This document shows positions 19,143 to 27,713 of a DNA stretch of 64,000 bases, in pieces. The stretch's first letter is position 1, and each line of letters begins with the position of its first letter. The DNA comes from Actinokineospora diospyrosa. GTDB taxonomy: Bacteria; Actinomycetota; Actinomycetes; Mycobacteriales; Pseudonocardiaceae. The stretch is taken from contig NZ_JAMTCO010000011.1 of NCBI RefSeq assembly GCF_024171925.1, forward strand, positions 62,001-126,000. The letters are read 5' to 3'. Made by a program: the position numbers and the translations under genes. Under the pieces are notes generated by a model. That model worked only from the letters and a program-made list of their open reading frames with translations, was not told the DNA's origin and did no database searches.

Positions 19143-19307
19143 TTAGCGGGTCTCCTTGTGCAGCTTGTGGGTCTTGCAGTTCGGGCAGAACTTCTTCAGC
19201 TCCACCCGGTCCGGGTCGTTGCGCCGGTTCTTCTTGGTGATGTAGTTGCGGTGCTTGCAGCTCTCACACGCGAGCGTGATCTTCGGCCGCACGTCAGTAG
19301 AAGCCAC
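19143..19307 (-). CDS. rpmG: 50S ribosomal protein L33
   Basis: 54-residue L33 with GTG start at 19307 ([21 protein letters not shown], ending THKLHKETR). It keeps all four zinc-ribbon Cys (CESC and CPNC), the zinc-containing C+ form; actinobacteria often carry a Cys-free paralogue elsewhere for zinc starvation. The longer upstream frame runs into repetitive DNA and is not coding. It is co-directional with tRNA-Thr and tRNA-Met. Confidence 0.95.
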   Translation of the reverse strand: MASTDVRPKITLACESCKHRNYITKKNRRNDPDRVELKKFCPNCKTHKLHKETR

Positions 19308-19411
19308 AACAACCAGCCCTTCACAAAAGATCAACAACCCCGAAGCCAACCCAACAGGGCCGCCCCGGCATGGGGGTCCGGGGCCTAACCCCGGCTGGGT
19401 TCCGAGATCTC

Positions 19412-19560
19412 GCCCCCCTCGGCGGGGTCCCCGGCAAACCACCCCCCGGGTTGGGGTCCCCGGTGAATCACCCCCGGGTGTGGGGTCCCGGCGAGCCGCC
19501 CCCCGGGTTGGGGTCCGGGGCGAGCCCCGGCTGGGGCCTGGGGGCTGGCCCCCAGAACAA
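19412..19560. repeat. GC-rich degenerate tandem repeat between tRNA-Met and rpmG
   Basis: About five imperfect copies of a unit near 29-30 bases, with core CCCCCGGGTTGGGGTCCCCGG, begin near 19412, 19442, 19471, 19500 and 19529. Each copy is itself a near-palindrome (CCCCGGGTTGGGG), so the RNA would fold into a chain of small hairpins. It fills most of the 304-base gap between rpmG and tRNA-Met and has no plausible start-and-stop ORF of its own. Confidence 0.75.
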
Positions 19561-19611
19561 TGGCGAAGCGACAAGGTCAATGCTCTCCATTGACACACGT
19601 CACCCATCGCG

Positions 19612-19684
19612 TAGCGGTGGCCGGACTTGAACCGGCGACGCAGCGATTATGAGCCGCTTGCTCTACCAACTGAGCTACACCGCT
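19612..19684 (-). tRNA. tRNA-Met (CAT)
   Basis: 73 nt. The acceptor AGCGGTG pairs with CACCGCT, the anticodon loop CTCATAA gives CAT, the T arm is GCCGGTTCAAGTCCGGC, and the discriminator is A. The first acceptor pair (A-T) and the absence of three consecutive G-C pairs at the anticodon stem base indicate elongator rather than initiator tRNA. CCA is not encoded. Confidence 0.95.
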
Positions 19685-19746
19685 GTGACATGGATCAAGC
19701 CGCGCCACACCGCTGATGTTCCCGGTGTACCGCGGCCGAACCGTCG

Positions 19747-19819
19747 AGCCCCTTTACGGAATCGAACCGTAGACCTTCTCCTTACCATGGAGACGCTCTG
19801 CCGACTGAGCTAAAGGGGC
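19747..19819 (-). tRNA. tRNA-Thr (GGT)
   Basis: 73 nt. The acceptor GCCCCTT pairs with AAGGGGC, the anticodon stem TCTCC/GGAGA encloses ATGGTAA (anticodon GGT), and the T arm is ACGGTTCGATTCCGT. It heads the tRNA-Thr, tRNA-Met, rpmG transcript and has a strong promoter just upstream. Confidence 0.96.
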
Positions 19820-19841
19820 CTTGTCCCTGGGGACGAGCAGT

Positions 19842-19870
19842 ACTTTACACAGCCTGCCCGCAGGGTCCAA
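19842..19870 (-). promoter_or_regulatory. Promoter of the tRNA-Thr/tRNA-Met/rpmG unit
   Basis: On the minus strand, -35 TTGGAC (19865-19870), a 17-base spacer and -10 TAAAGT (19842-19847) are close to the housekeeping sigma consensus. The implied transcript starts about 15 bases before tRNA-Thr. Confidence 0.75.
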
Positions 19871-19884
19871 AACGGGGGGTCGAT

Positions 19885-22575
19885 CTAGGACAGCAGGGTC
19901 AGCACCGTCTCGTCCCGCAGGCCCCTGGCCTGCGTGGTCCTGGCCTGCAGCCAGGCTTCGAGCCTGCTCTCCGACAGCGGCCGGGAGATCAAGTAGCCCT
20001 GCGCGACGTCGCAGCCCATGCCCGCGAGCTGGTCGCGCGCGGCGTCGTCCTCGACACCCTCGGCGACCACGGTCAGCCCGAGCGAGTGACCCAGTTCCAC
20101 GATCGAGCGGACCACGGCGAGATCGCCGAGATCGGTGCCCATGCCGAGCACGAAGCTCTTGTCGATCTTCACCTCGTCCACCGGGAGCTGGCGCAGGTAG
20201 GCGAGCGAGGAGTACCCGGTGCCGAAGTCGTCCACCGCGAGCACGACGCCGAGGGTGTGCAGGCGGCGCAGCACCGGCAGCGCGCGCTGCGGGTCGGCCA
20301 TCACGCCGGACTCGGTGAGCTCCAGGGTGAGCAGCTCCGGCGGCACGTTGTGCCGGTCGAGCGCGGCGGCGACCCGGTCCGGGAAGGTCGGGTCGTCGAG
20401 GCTGCGCACCGACAGGTTGACCGCGGCGGCGATGCGCAGACCGCGGTCCATCCACTTGCGGACCCGGATCAGCGACTGGTCCATGACGAAGGTGGTGAGC
20501 GCGTCGACGAGACCGGCGGCCTCCACGGCTGGCACGAACTCGTCGGGGTCCAGGCGGCCGAACTCGGGGTGGCGCCAGCGGACCAGCGCCTCGACGCCGA
20601 GCACCTGGCGGCTGGGGAGCGCGACCTTGGGCTGGTAGTGCACCTTGACCTGGCCGGTCTCCAGCGCCTGGCGGAACTGGGTGACCAGCTGGAACCGGCG
20701 CAGGAAGATCTGGCCCATCGTGGGCAGGTACGCCTTGACCGTGTCGCCGCTGGAGCGGGCGGCCCGCAGCGCGACGTCGGCGCGCTGCAGCAGGGCGTCG
20801 ACGTCGGTCTCGACCTGGGCGCCGTCGTGCTCGCCGCAGCGCGGACCGGAGTAGCCGACGACCGAGTTGGCCTCGACGGTGAGCCGGTCGACCGGGTACG
20901 GGGCGGCCAGTTCGGCGCGCAACCGCTCGGCGATCCCGTGCGCCTCTTCGGGGGTGGTGCGCAGCAGCAACGCGGCGAACTGGCCGCCTTCGAGCCGGGC
21001 GAGCGCCACGTCGGGGCCGAGCGCGTCGCGCAGCCTGCGGCCCGCGGCGACGACCATCCGGTCGCTCCAGGCGTAGCCGAGCGCGTCGCTGACGGTGGAC
21101 AGGACGTCGAGGTCGATGCGCAGCACCACCGAGTCCTGGTGGCGGCGCAGCGGGTCACCGGCTGCGCGGCGGAAGCCGGGCCGGTTGAGCAGGTTGGTCA
21201 GCGGGTCGTGGTAGGCGTCGTGGCGCAGGGTGGCCAGCAGCCGCCGGTTGTCCATGGCGGTGGCGAGGTGGCTGGCCATGGTGCCGATGAGCCGGTGGTC
21301 GGCCTGGCCGAAGCCGCGCCAGCGGGAGAGCTTGTCGTGCGCCTCGACCACGCCGAGCAGGTGGCTCGCGCTGCGCAGCGGCACGACGAGCGCCTCGTCG
21401 GCCTCGCGGCGCAGCAGGGCGTGGCGGATCTCGGGGGTCGCGTCGCCGCGGCGGAAGTGGCGCACGTGCGAGCCGGGCAGCCGCAGCAGGGCGTCGGCGC
21501 GGGAGCCGGTGGCCTCGACGTCGTGCGACTCGGGCGGCAGCTCGTCGCCGGAGACGACGGTGTGCAGCGGCAACTGCGGTTCGAAGCGCAGCCGGAGCAC
21601 GACGCGGGCGGCGCCGAGCTGGTCCTTGATCCGGTCGGCGATGATCTGCCACTCGTCGCAGTCGGCGACCTTGGCCGTCTCGGTCGGGTCGGTGCGGCCC
21701 AACGACGGTTTCGCCGCGGCCTGGTGACCCGAGCGGGCGACGATGAGGCTGACCTCGGAGAGCGCCTCGAGGTCGCGCTGTTCGCGGAGCAGGCCGGAGT
21801 AGGCGATGTAGAGCGCGGACAGGCCGGCGAGGGCGAGCACCAGCAGCGGCCAGCCCGCCTCGGCGTGCGAGACGACCTGGTAGCCGACGACGCCCATCGA
21901 GGCGTTGACCAGGCCGAGGACCAGGGTGCGCAGCACGAGCCGGACGGCGGCGTTGAGGCGCATCGTGCGGCCGAGCACCCGCACGCAGACCAGGGCGAGC
22001 AGGGTGCTCGACAGCGGCGCGACGAGCGCGCCAGCCAGCACACCGGCCCACGCCGGGCCGATGCCCTGCAGCACGTCGTTGACCCACTTGGCGACGGCGA
22101 ACGCGCTGGTGATCTCGAAGATCATCGCGCCAGCGTTGTAGAGGATCCGGTCCTGCACCTTGCGCACCAGCAGGGTGCCGACGCCCGCGAGCAGGTGCGC
22201 GGCGAGCACGACCTCGAACGGGGCGACGAACAGGCCGATCACCAGGGGGATCTCGCAGAAGGAGATCGACCAGGACACCCCGGTGCGCACGTCGATGTTG
22301 ATCGCGAGCTGCTCGGCGAGCAGGAAGCCCAGCGCGAGCAGCAGGCCGACCACGACAACCTGCGGGGTGTCGCGGGCGGGCAGCCACCAGGAGGTCAGTC
22401 CGGCCGCGACGAGACCGGAGACCAGGACGAGGATGGAGAAGAAGAGGAAGCGGCGGTCCGGTGCCTGCTCCTCGGCCTGCCACTGCTCCGGGTGCGCACC
22501 CGGTTCAGCGGGGTCCGCGAGTGCCGGTCCTTGCTCGGCCGCGCCGGGGTGGTCCGCGCCAGGGTGGTCCGGCAT
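19885..22575 (-). CDS. Membrane GGDEF-EAL protein (cyclic di-GMP turnover)
   Basis: 896-residue signalling protein. I chose the ATG at 22575 (MPDHPGADHPG) because GGAGGAGG precedes it. The N-terminal 260 residues hold about six to eight membrane helices (MASE-type sensor). A GAF-like region spans roughly 290-430, then a GGDEF domain (about 440-610) whose active loop reads EGGQF, which should abolish diguanylate cyclase activity. A full EAL domain follows (about 630-880) with VEALVRWRHP, LELTESGV, DDFGTGYSSLAYL and DEVKIDKSFV. So it is most likely a phosphodiesterase with a degenerate, perhaps GTP-sensing, GGDEF. It is monocistronic. Confidence 0.9.
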   Translation of the reverse strand: MPDHPGADHPGAAEQGPALADPAEPGAHPEQWQAEEQAPDRRFLFFSILVLVSGLVAAGLTSWWLPARDTPQVVVVGLLLALGFLLAEQLAINIDVRTGVSWSISFCEIPLVIGLFVAPFEVVLAAHLLAGVGTLLVRKVQDRILYNAGAMIFEITSAFAVAKWVNDVLQGIGPAWAGVLAGALVAPLSSTLLALVCVRVLGRTMRLNAAVRLVLRTLVLGLVNASMGVVGYQVVSHAEAGWPLLVLALAGLSALYIAYSGLLREQRDLEALSEVSLIVARSGHQAAAKPSLGRTDPTETAKVADCDEWQIIADRIKDQLGAARVVLRLRFEPQLPLHTVVSGDELPPESHDVEATGSRADALLRLPGSHVRHFRRGDATPEIRHALLRREADEALVVPLRSASHLLGVVEAHDKLSRWRGFGQADHRLIGTMASHLATAMDNRRLLATLRHDAYHDPLTNLLNRPGFRRAAGDPLRRHQDSVVLRIDLDVLSTVSDALGYAWSDRMVVAAGRRLRDALGPDVALARLEGGQFAALLLRTTPEEAHGIAERLRAELAAPYPVDRLTVEANSVVGYSGPRCGEHDGAQVETDVDALLQRADVALRAARSSGDTVKAYLPTMGQIFLRRFQLVTQFRQALETGQVKVHYQPKVALPSRQVLGVEALVRWRHPEFGRLDPDEFVPAVEAAGLVDALTTFVMDQSLIRVRKWMDRGLRIAAAVNLSVRSLDDPTFPDRVAAALDRHNVPPELLTLELTESGVMADPQRALPVLRRLHTLGVVLAVDDFGTGYSSLAYLRQLPVDEVKIDKSFVLGMGTDLGDLAVVRSIVELGHSLGLTVVAEGVEDDAARDQLAGMGCDVAQGYLISRPLSESRLEAWLQARTTQARGLRDETVLTLLS

Positions 22576-22720
22576 TGCAACCTCCTCCAACGGCCGCGGG
22601 AGGGTGGTCCTGGTGACCTTCCCGCGCGTGGCGGGACCCCGACGGCCCGCTGACTGTACCCCGATCAGGCGAAAGAGGCACGTGTGCTAGTTACCCGCGG
22701 CCACCAAGTTCAGCGGCCGT

Positions 22721-23524
22721 TCAGCAGGTGAGACGGCCGGACAGCACCGTCACGGCCCGGCCCGTCAACCGCACCCGGTCGCCGTCGAGCTGGACCGTCA
22801 CAGTGCCCCCGCGCGCCGACAGTTGCTTGCCGACCAGCAAGGACCGGTCGAGCTCGTGGCCCCAGAAGCCTGCCAGCGTGCAGTGCGCCGAACCGGTCAC
22901 CGGGTCCTCGTCGATGCCTACGGCCGGGTAGAAGCAGCGGGAGACGAAGTCGGCGCCCTGATCACCGGGTGCGGTGACAATCACTCCTCTGGACGAGTCC
23001 TGGGCGAACGCAGAGAGATCAGGCCTCAGCGCCCGCACCTCGTCGGCGGAGGCGACCCGGATCAGGAAGTCCTCCCGGCCGCGGTGGGCGGACAGCACGG
23101 TCACGCCGGGCAACGCGGCGACCAGTGCGGCGGGTGGTTCGACCGGTTGCAGCGGGTCGGCGGGGAAGTCGAGTTCGATCCCGGTGTCGGTGGGGGTCGC
23201 GGTCAGCACGCCGCTGCGGGTGCTGAAGCGGCGCGCGCCTTCCAGCACGTGCGCGGTCGCGAGGGTCGCGTGGCCGCAGAGGTCTACCTCGGCTTTGGGG
23301 GTGAACCAGCGCAGTGGGATGGGGTGGGTGGGGTCAAGAGGGGCTGGGATGGGGTGGGTGGGGTCGGTGCAGCGGAGGTCGGCGAAGGCGGTCTCGGAGA
23401 GGTTCATCTCGGCGGCGACCGACTGCATCCACTCGGCGGAGCGGTCCTCGGTCAGCAGCACGACCGCCGCGGGGTTGCCCCGGAAGGCCTGGTCGGTGAA
23501 CGCGTCAACCACGTAAACGTCCAT
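22721..23524 (-). CDS. PhzF-family isomerase/epimerase-like protein
   Basis: 267-residue PhzF-like protein of the diaminopimelate-epimerase fold. The first half shows VDAFTDQAFRGNPAAVVLL and MNLSETAFADL, with the catalytic Glu in NLSETAF; then EVDLCGHATLATAHVL; the second half has FYPAVGIDEDPVTGSAHCTL. The substrate is unknown for nearly all family members. An in-frame 30-base tandem duplication gives DPTHPIPAPLDPTHPIP just before the conserved LRWFTP. It is divergent from the GNAT gene with only 20 bases between starts. Confidence 0.92.
   Translation of the reverse strand: MDVYVVDAFTDQAFRGNPAAVVLLTEDRSAEWMQSVAAEMNLSETAFADLRCTDPTHPIPAPLDPTHPIPLRWFTPKAEVDLCGHATLATAHVLEGARRFSTRSGVLTATPTDTGIELDFPADPLQPVEPPAALVAALPGVTVLSAHRGREDFLIRVASADEVRALRPDLSAFAQDSSRGVIVTAPGDQGADFVSRCFYPAVGIDEDPVTGSAHCTLAGFWGHELDRSLLVGKQLSARGGTVTVQLDGDRVRLTGRAVTVLSGRLTC
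23314..23365. repeat. 30-bp in-frame tandem duplication with two G-quadruplex motifs
   Basis: TGGGATGGGGTGGGTGGGGTC occurs twice (23315-23335 and 23345-23365), with period 30 inside the PhzF-like gene. Each copy has four G-runs of three or four separated by single bases, a strict G-quadruplex pattern on the plus strand, which is the template strand of the gene. Confidence 0.85.
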
Positions 23525-23544
23525 GGGCGTCGACGGTACTGCGC

Positions 23545-24447
23545 TTGGATGGCCGGGTGGATGTCGCTGAGATCGAGGCCGAACACGCCGCCCGGGTGCA
23601 CGCGCTCGACCCGCTGCTGCCCGCTCCCCCGCCGCTCGCGCCCGGCGCGGGTCACCTGCTGACGAGCACGGGCGGTGCGGCGATCGCGTGGCCGCAGCGG
23701 GGTCTCGAGAGCGATCCGTGGGGGCCGCTGCGCAGGCACCTGCTGGAGGTGCGGTTGGCGCGGCCGGACGCGCTCGGGGACCTGCTGGACCAGTGGTTCG
23801 ACCTGATCCACAGCTCGGTGGAGCCCGGCGACCTGGAGTGCGCGGCGGTCGTGGAGGTGCCCAGCCGCGACACCGAGGGCGTGTTCGCGTTGGTGCAGCG
23901 CGGTTTCGTCCCCGTGAGCGTCGCGGCGGCCCGGATGGCGGGCCGGGGTTTGGCGGGGCCCGCCGACGTGCTGGTCCGCCCGGCCGAGCCCGCGGACTTG
24001 GCGACCGTGCTGGAGTTGGCCGTCGCCGTGGTCGAGTACGACGCGCCGTTCGGGAAGATCACCCCGCGGCCAGCGGCCATCGAGGCCCTGCGGGACCAGA
24101 TGGCCGGTCTCTTAGCCACGCCCGACCCGCGGATCTGGGTCGGCTGCCGAGACGGGGAGGTCCTCGGCTCGGTCTACGTCCAGCTCCCGCCGGAGTCGGC
24201 GTGGTGCGCGAGGTACACATCCGTGCCCGGCCCCGCGTACCTGGCCAGCATGAGCGTCCGGGCTGATCAACGCGGTTCCGGTGTGGGCACGGCGCTGGCG
24301 GCGCACGCCCACGCCGTGATGGACGCGGGCGCTCCCCTGACCCTGTTGCACCACGCGCTGCCGAATCCCCGGTCGACGCCGTTCTGGTACCGCAACGGGT
24401 ACCGCCCGCTGTGGACGACCTGGATGCGGCGGCCGATCTTGCGCTAG
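23545..24447 (+). CDS. GNAT-family N-acetyltransferase
   Basis: 300-residue protein with a C-terminal GNAT domain (about residues 145-295). Acetyl-CoA-binding motif A is MSVRADQRGSGVGTAL, followed by NPRSTPFWYRNGYRPLW, the usual motif B end. The N-terminal half resembles a second, degenerate GNAT module. ATG at 23545 or GTG at 23557 could be the start. It overlaps the convergent AlkZ-like gene by four bases. Substrate unknown. Confidence 0.85.
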   Translation: MDGRVDVAEIEAEHAARVHALDPLLPAPPPLAPGAGHLLTSTGGAAIAWPQRGLESDPWGPLRRHLLEVRLARPDALGDLLDQWFDLIHSSVEPGDLECAAVVEVPSRDTEGVFALVQRGFVPVSVAAARMAGRGLAGPADVLVRPAEPADLATVLELAVAVVEYDAPFGKITPRPAAIEALRDQMAGLLATPDPRIWVGCRDGEVLGSVYVQLPPESAWCARYTSVPGPAYLASMSVRADQRGSGVGTALAAHAHAVMDAGAPLTLLHHALPNPRSTPFWYRNGYRPLWTTWMRRPILR

Positions 24448-25409
24448 TCGGAGTTCCAGCGGGCGATGTCCTGGGCTTCCTCTTCGACGTCGACCTCGCT
24501 GACGACCTTGTTCTTGTCCATGCGCCAAGTGCCGACCACCACGCCGTCGCGCAGGACCACCGGCATGATGAAGCCGCCGCCCGCTTGCACGCGTTTAGCG
24601 AACTCGGGCGGCACGATGCCGTCGCGGCTCTTGTAGCCCAGTAGATAGGTGTCGAAGTGACCGAGCAGCCTGGTCGTGGGCCCGGGGTCGGCGACCAGCT
24701 CTGGTTCACCTGGATCGCCTGGTTCACCGAAGCCCGCGCGGGCCTTGCCGAGCGGGAGGCCCGACCAGGCGGCGAAGTCCTCGGCCGTGGCGGGCCCGTA
24801 GCCGCTGCGGTAGCGGTCAGCCAAGCGCTCGACGGCCCGCTGCTCGTCGACCGGCGGGCCGGGGTCGAAGCGGACGTAGGTGGGTTCGGTGTCGGAGCGG
24901 TCGGGGCCGCGGCGGATCCGGCCGGTCATGGCGGCGTAGGCGATGAGGTGCGCGGGCGCCTGGGTCTTGGGGTCGAGCCGGATGCCGTTGTCGGCCAGCA
25001 GCGCGACCAGTTCGGCGCGGCTGTGCGGCTGCTCGGTGGCGATGACCTGGGCGCCCACCTCGGCGAGCGCGTCGTCGAGGCCGAGGCTGTGCCGCCTGCC
25101 GCGGTTGGCGTGGGCGAAGCGCGGGCCGAGCAGCGAGACCAGCCAGCCCGCGTCCCCGGCGGCGACCATGTGCAGGGTGCCGCGCATGGCCCAGGTCCGG
25201 ACCACGGTGCCGTCGGCGACCGCTCTGTCCACATCGGACCTGCGCAGGCCGGTGCTGCGGGCGCGGACGGCGAGGCGCGCGGGCCGCACGTCCTGCGACT
25301 GGACGCCGACCACCCGCTCGACCGCGGCGAGCACGGTGGCCGCGCGCGGTCCGGCCAGGCCGTTGGCGACGGTGCGGGCCACCAGGTCCGCGTGGCTGGG
25401 CCCGCTCAC
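24444..25409 (-). CDS. Winged-helix DNA-binding protein, AlkZ-like (HTH_42) glycosylase family
   Basis: 321-residue protein of the winged-helix superfamily that includes AlkZ/YcaQ interstrand-crosslink DNA glycosylases. The start is GTG 25409, overlapping the VOC gene stop (GTGA). The family's Q-x-Q motif appears as VQSQD (Gln37, Gln39), followed by TWAMRGTLHMVAAGDAGWL, a hallmark block. The end (GTWRMDKNKVVSEVDVEEEA) is also typical. A role in base-damage repair is inferred from the family; many members are uncharacterised. Confidence 0.82.
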   Translation of the reverse strand: MSGPSHADLVARTVANGLAGPRAATVLAAVERVVGVQSQDVRPARLAVRARSTGLRRSDVDRAVADGTVVRTWAMRGTLHMVAAGDAGWLVSLLGPRFAHANRGRRHSLGLDDALAEVGAQVIATEQPHSRAELVALLADNGIRLDPKTQAPAHLIAYAAMTGRIRRGPDRSDTEPTYVRFDPGPPVDEQRAVERLADRYRSGYGPATAEDFAAWSGLPLGKARAGFGEPGDPGEPELVADPGPTTRLLGHFDTYLLGYKSRDGIVPPEFAKRVQAGGGFIMPVVLRDGVVVGTWRMDKNKVVSEVDVEEEAQDIARWNSD

Positions 25410-25825
25410 CTGGCGAACAGCAGGTCCGGGTCGGCCATCGCCTTGAACTCCAGGGCGTTGCCCGCCGGGTCGCGCAGGAACATGGTCCACTGCTCACCTG
25501 GCTGGCCCTCGAACCGGACGTACGGCTCGATGACGAACTCGGTGCCCGCGGCGCGCAGCCGGTCGGCGAGGGCGTGGAAGTCGGGGACGGCCAGGACCAA
25601 GCCGAAGTGCGGGACCGGGACGCCGTGGCCGTCGACCGGGTTGGTGGCCGCGTCACCGCGGCGGCCGGGGGCGAGGTGGGTCACGACCTGGTGGCCCGCG
25701 AGGTTCCAGTCGACCCAGGAGTCGGAGTCGCGGCCCTGCGGGCAGCCGAGGACTTCGCCGTAGAAGTGCCTGGCCGCGGTCAGGTCGTCGACCGGGATGG
25801 CGAGGTGGAAGGCGGGCCTGGTCAT
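25406..25825 (-). CDS. Glyoxalase/VOC-family protein
   Basis: 139-residue vicinal-oxygen-chelate protein. MTRPAFHLAIPVDDLTAARHFYGEVLG opens the first beta-alpha-beta-beta-beta module, and VPVPHFGLVLAVPDFHALADRL with LRDPAGNALEFKAM forms the second. Metal-ligand positions are visible at H7 in the first strand and Glu near the end (NALEFK). ATG 25825 is the family-consistent start; the frame upstream lies in the sigma-factor promoter. It is co-transcribed with the AlkZ-like gene. Confidence 0.88.
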   Translation of the reverse strand: MTRPAFHLAIPVDDLTAARHFYGEVLGCPQGRDSDSWVDWNLAGHQVVTHLAPGRRGDAATNPVDGHGVPVPHFGLVLAVPDFHALADRLRAAGTEFVIEPYVRFEGQPGEQWTMFLRDPAGNALEFKAMADPDLLFAR

Positions 25826-25924
25826 GGTCCTGACGGTACCGGCAGAAATTTCCGGCGGACTTGGCAACCTTTCCCGGGGTGGGTCCGGTCTAGGGGGTGA
25901 CTGGGTTTGGGAGGGGGTGACGGA

Positions 25925-26434
25925 GTGCACGGCAGTGAGACCGGTTTCGACCAGTTCGTCCGGGACCGGTACGACCAACTGCTGCGCTACGCCGTCATGC
26001 TCACCGGCAGGCGCTGGGACGCTGAGGAAATCGTCCAGGAGGCGCTCTTACGCTGTCTACGCAGGTGGCGCCGTGTGCCCGCGGACAACGCCCTCGCGTA
26101 TGCGCGTAAGGCCGTCTACAACGAGTTCTTGCGCGTGGCCAAGCGGAAGCAACAAGTGTCGCTCGATGAGCTAACCGAGCAACTGGACTTGGACGACTTC
26201 GCAGGCGCGGTGGTCGAGCGAGACCACGTCCTGGTCGTACTGCAACAGCTACCGCCCCGGCAACGGGCGGCGGTAGTGGCAAGAGTGGTGCTGGACCTGT
26301 CCGAAGCACAGACCGCAGTTGAGCTTGCCTGCTCCGTTGGCACCGTCAAGTCGCTAACAAGCAGGGGGATGGCTCGGGTCAGGCAGTTGTGGGCGGCCCA
26401 AGCACCCGCGTCACCCGGAAGGAGGGGGGCGTGA
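25925..26434 (+). CDS. ECF-type RNA polymerase sigma factor (SigE-like family)
   Basis: 169-residue sigma-70 group IV factor with only regions 2 and 4. Region 2: FDQFVRDRYDQLLRYAVMLTGRRWDAEEIVQEALLR. Region 4: LPPRQRAAVVARVVLDLSEAQTAVELACSVGTVKSLTSRGMARVRQ. GTG 25925 is chosen because GGAGGGGGTGA precedes it; an upstream TTG at 25907 is in frame. It overlaps the next gene (GTGA), which has one membrane helix and is its likely anti-sigma factor. The third codon positions are less GC-biased here than in neighbouring genes. Confidence 0.9.
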   Translation: MHGSETGFDQFVRDRYDQLLRYAVMLTGRRWDAEEIVQEALLRCLRRWRRVPADNALAYARKAVYNEFLRVAKRKQQVSLDELTEQLDLDDFAGAVVERDHVLVVLQQLPPRQRAAVVARVVLDLSEAQTAVELACSVGTVKSLTSRGMARVRQLWAAQAPASPGRRGA

Positions 26435-27654
26435 TCGCGGAAGACGAAGACCGCGCCATCGCCCGGCTGCGCGACGAACTGGGCTCGGTGCGGTTGTCGA
26501 GCAGCGGCGACCAGGTCGACCGCGTGCTCCGGCACGTGCACGGGCGCAGGCGCGCGCAACGGCACCAGCGGGTGCAGATGCTGACCGCGGTCGCGGTGGT
26601 GGTGTTCGCGGTGGCCGGGGCGTTCGTGGTCACCTCGCAGTCCGACACCGGACCGGACCAGGAGGGCACCACCGTCGCCGCGGTCACGCAGTGGCAACTG
26701 CGCGGGGACCTGGCCGGGGACGCCGACCTGGTGCACCGCGCGGAACAGACGTGGAAGACCTCCGCCCACCCGCCGTCCGGCGCGGTGCGCGCGGTGTTCG
26801 CCGGGCGGTCGCCGAACGTGTCGGCGTGCCTGGACATCGTGGTGCTGGTCGCCGACATCTCCGGCGGCCGCGAACAGGTCGCGTTCGTGACCACGCCGGT
26901 CTCGGTGACCGGCAAACCGGACCGGTCGAAGTTGCTGCTGCGGGCGCTGACCACGGTGCCCGACGGGCAGCGCGCGGTCGGCTTCCTCGCGGCCACCCCG
27001 GACCCCCAGGACGAACCGATCATCAGCGGCGGCCCGGTCGGGCTGGCGCTGACGGCGCCGGGCGTCGCCGAGATCGAGGTGCGCACCTCGGCGGTCGACT
27101 ACCCGACCCCGCAGACGAACACCCCGATCGGCGCGGTGTGGCCCGCGCCGGAGCAGGGGGCGGGGGCGTGGAACGCCGAACTGGTGGTCCGCACCCCCGG
27201 TGACCACAAGCAGCGGTACCCCATCGCGGCCGGGCTCGGCGACGTGCCGGTCGACCAGGTGGCGCTGCGGACCGAGGGCGGTGTGCTGCGCGCGACCGGG
27301 CAGGGCGTGCGCCGGGGCGACCTCATCGCGACCCCGGACGGGGTGGTCGGTGTGGTCAGCGCCCCGGACGGGACCGTCGACACCAGGCTGAGCTCGCTCG
27401 CCACCGCGGGTCGGGTGCAGACCGCGGTCTCGGCGGTGCCGGGTCAGCTGGTCGACGGTGCCGCCGGGGTCAGCTTCGCGCCCACCGCGATGGGGCCGCT
27501 CGCGCCGGGCAACCGATTGGTGCTGCTGGCGTGGAACCGGCCGCAGATCGCGCTGAACATCGGCAAGCTCAGGCAGGGCAACCAGGGCTGGCTCACCGAC
27601 CGCGTCCCGGGCCTGGTGTCCGCGACGTCGGCGCTGCGGGTCGGGAGCCCGTGA
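26431..27654 (+). CDS. Putative membrane anti-sigma factor / sigma-operon partner
   Basis: 407-residue protein. A short cytoplasmic N-terminus (about 50 residues, IAEDEDRAIARLRDELGSVRL) leads to one TM helix (about 52-72, MLTAVAVVVFAVAGAFVVTS), then an extracytoplasmic Val/Gly-rich domain of about 330 residues. Translational overlap with the sigma gene and this topology fit an anti-sigma factor that holds the sigma factor at the membrane. I see no ZAS zinc motif, so the mode of binding is unclear. GGAAGGAGGGG precedes the GTG. Confidence 0.7.
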   Translation: MIAEDEDRAIARLRDELGSVRLSSSGDQVDRVLRHVHGRRRAQRHQRVQMLTAVAVVVFAVAGAFVVTSQSDTGPDQEGTTVAAVTQWQLRGDLAGDADLVHRAEQTWKTSAHPPSGAVRAVFAGRSPNVSACLDIVVLVADISGGREQVAFVTTPVSVTGKPDRSKLLLRALTTVPDGQRAVGFLAATPDPQDEPIISGGPVGLALTAPGVAEIEVRTSAVDYPTPQTNTPIGAVWPAPEQGAGAWNAELVVRTPGDHKQRYPIAAGLGDVPVDQVALRTEGGVLRATGQGVRRGDLIATPDGVVGVVSAPDGTVDTRLSSLATAGRVQTAVSAVPGQLVDGAAGVSFAPTAMGPLAPGNRLVLLAWNRPQIALNIGKLRQGNQGWLTDRVPGLVSATSALRVGSP

Positions 27655-27674
27655 CCGGGCGGGTCGGCAGGACG

Positions 27675-27704
27675 CGGGCGGGACGACCGGGGTCGTCCCG
27701 CCCG
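27675..27704. terminator. Bidirectional terminator between 26431 and 27714 genes
   Basis: Perfect 14-bp stem CGGGCGGGACGACC (27675-27688) and complement (27691-27704), midway between two convergent genes. Confidence 0.8.
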
Positions 27705-27713
27705 TGGACCCGC

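Noticed and set aside
19412-19560. CRISPR array
   Set aside because: The units are contiguous, degenerate and GC-rich without unique spacers, and no cas genes are present.
20086-22653. 855-codon plus-strand ORF
   Set aside because: Shadow of the GGDEF-EAL gene; the minus strand has clear domains and a ribosome binding site.
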